Translations under genes and position numbers: made by a program
Notes under the pieces: model-generated
Seen by the model: the letters and a program-made list of their open reading frames with translations, nothing else
Told to the model about the DNA's origin: nothing
The model's database searches: none
Shown: one piece after another, positions 14,773 to 15,262 of the stretch
Position numbering within the stretch: the stretch's first letter is position 1
How the letters are laid out: each line of letters starts with the position of its first letter
DNA from: Tepidimonas sp. UBA997
Lineage (GTDB): Bacteria; Pseudomonadota; Gammaproteobacteria; Burkholderiales; Burkholderiaceae_C
Direction of reading: 5' to 3'
NCBI GenBank assembly: GCA_002291945.1
Contig: DBAZ01000023.1
Location: 7,644-22,905 of the forward strand
DNA: 15,262 bases

Positions 14773-15262
14773 ATGCCCTTGCGCCCTGCCCAACCTCTGG
14801 TCGTCGTGACCTTGGTGCTTGCTGCGCATGCAGGCGTCATCGCCTTGCTGGAAAGCGGTCTGCAACATCGCCCCAGCCCCGTGGTATCCGCCCCATCGGT
14901 GCTGACGGTCGGGCTGCTTGCCCCTCATTCCGCCACCCATTCCGCCCCCCGCAGCAGGCACTCAGGTCTGCCGCGCCAGCGCCGTCGGCCAGGCCAGCGC
15001 CCACATACACGGTTGCCGCGCCCGTGCCGTCAGCCAGGCCCGCGCCCACCACGTCCACACACACGGTTGCCGCGACAGCGCCAGCAACCCCACCCACACC
15101 GACGCAGAGCGCCGCTTACCCGCAGGGCGCTGAAGCTCAGGGTGTAGTGGCCACGGCTGGGGCCACGTCTGGGGCCATCGAAGCACGATGGGCCGACGGG
15201 TCGGCTGCTGCGGCAGGCCCACCGGCCAGCACCGGCCATATCGGCCATGTCGGCCACACCGG
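14773..15262 (+). CDS. TonB-like energy transducer, 3' end beyond window, apparently frameshifted
   Basis: TonB couples the proton motive force to outer-membrane iron transporters. The frame from the ATG at 14773 gives a TonB-type N-terminus: a short Arg/Pro head, a membrane anchor (LVVVTLVLAAHAGVIALLESGL, about 8-29) and SVLTVGLLAP. It then turns into an Arg-rich tail and stops at 15147. The expected Ala/Pro/Thr-rich periplasmic linker is instead in the frame with codons starting at 14910, open to the window end (AAPAPSARPAPTYTVAAPVP...). A third frame has PPPIPPPAAG around 14922-14954. At least one frameshift therefore separates anchor and linker; a C6 tract (14945-14950) is a candidate site. 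It may be a pseudogene, a phase-variable gene or a sequence error. The C-terminal TonB domain is not visible. Confidence 0.6.

Noticed and set aside
14941..15127. CRISPR-like or satellite array in the repeats near the window end
   Set aside because: The repeats are two imperfect copies explained by a TonB-type Pro/Ala linker; there are no regular spacers.

Overview
The window looks like chromosome of a GC-rich betaproteobacterium of the order Burkholderiales, probably near Comamonadaceae/Rhodoferax. The grounds are the protein types, the Burkholderiales-style FtsH N-terminus, the class I PHA synthase, the bacterioferritin type, and the gene order yhbY / rlmE-ftsH. This placement rests on recognition, not on a search. 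Most of the window is ordinary housekeeping sequence, with one small transferred-looking module at about 10.9-11.8 kb.

Left part (1-7.1 kb). ftsH (cut by the window edge) and rlmE lie on the minus strand. ftsH has its own sigma-32-like promoter in the gap. Only 17 bp away, yhbY diverges on the plus strand and is tightly coupled to prlC (oligopeptidase A). prlC converges on rpiA, and a near-perfect hairpin spans the junction. rpiA diverges from pyrD (class 2 dihydroorotate dehydrogenase). A solitary HipB-type repressor without HipA follows, with a clear operator lying over its own -10 box.

Middle (7.2-10.9 kb). fpr (ferredoxin/flavodoxin-NADP reductase) and dsbB form a minus-strand operon. 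yggX (Fe/S protection) and mnmC run divergently on the plus strand. The C-terminal FAD oxidoreductase half of MnmC is intact. The N-terminal methyltransferase half has lost its SAM-binding and catalytic motifs and carries a 9-bp minisatellite coding (Trp-Gln-Gln)n.

Accessory module (10.9-11.8 kb). A strong sigma-70-like promoter, a leader of roughly 225 nt, a 66-aa small protein and a VapD-family (Cas2-fold) ribonuclease overlap in one transcription unit closed by a palindromic terminator. This is the best candidate for a little-described system in the window.

Right part (11.8-15.26 kb). An orphan class I phaC (minus) diverges from an iron module. bfr has an unusual residue at ferroxidase position 127. 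bfd has a Fur box over its promoter. A second Fur box precedes a tonB-like gene cut by the window edge. The TonB membrane anchor and its Ala/Pro-rich linker lie in different reading frames, which suggests a frameshift near a C6 tract. Iron and redox handling (fpr, yggX, bfr, bfd, tonB, dsbB) is the common theme of the right two thirds.
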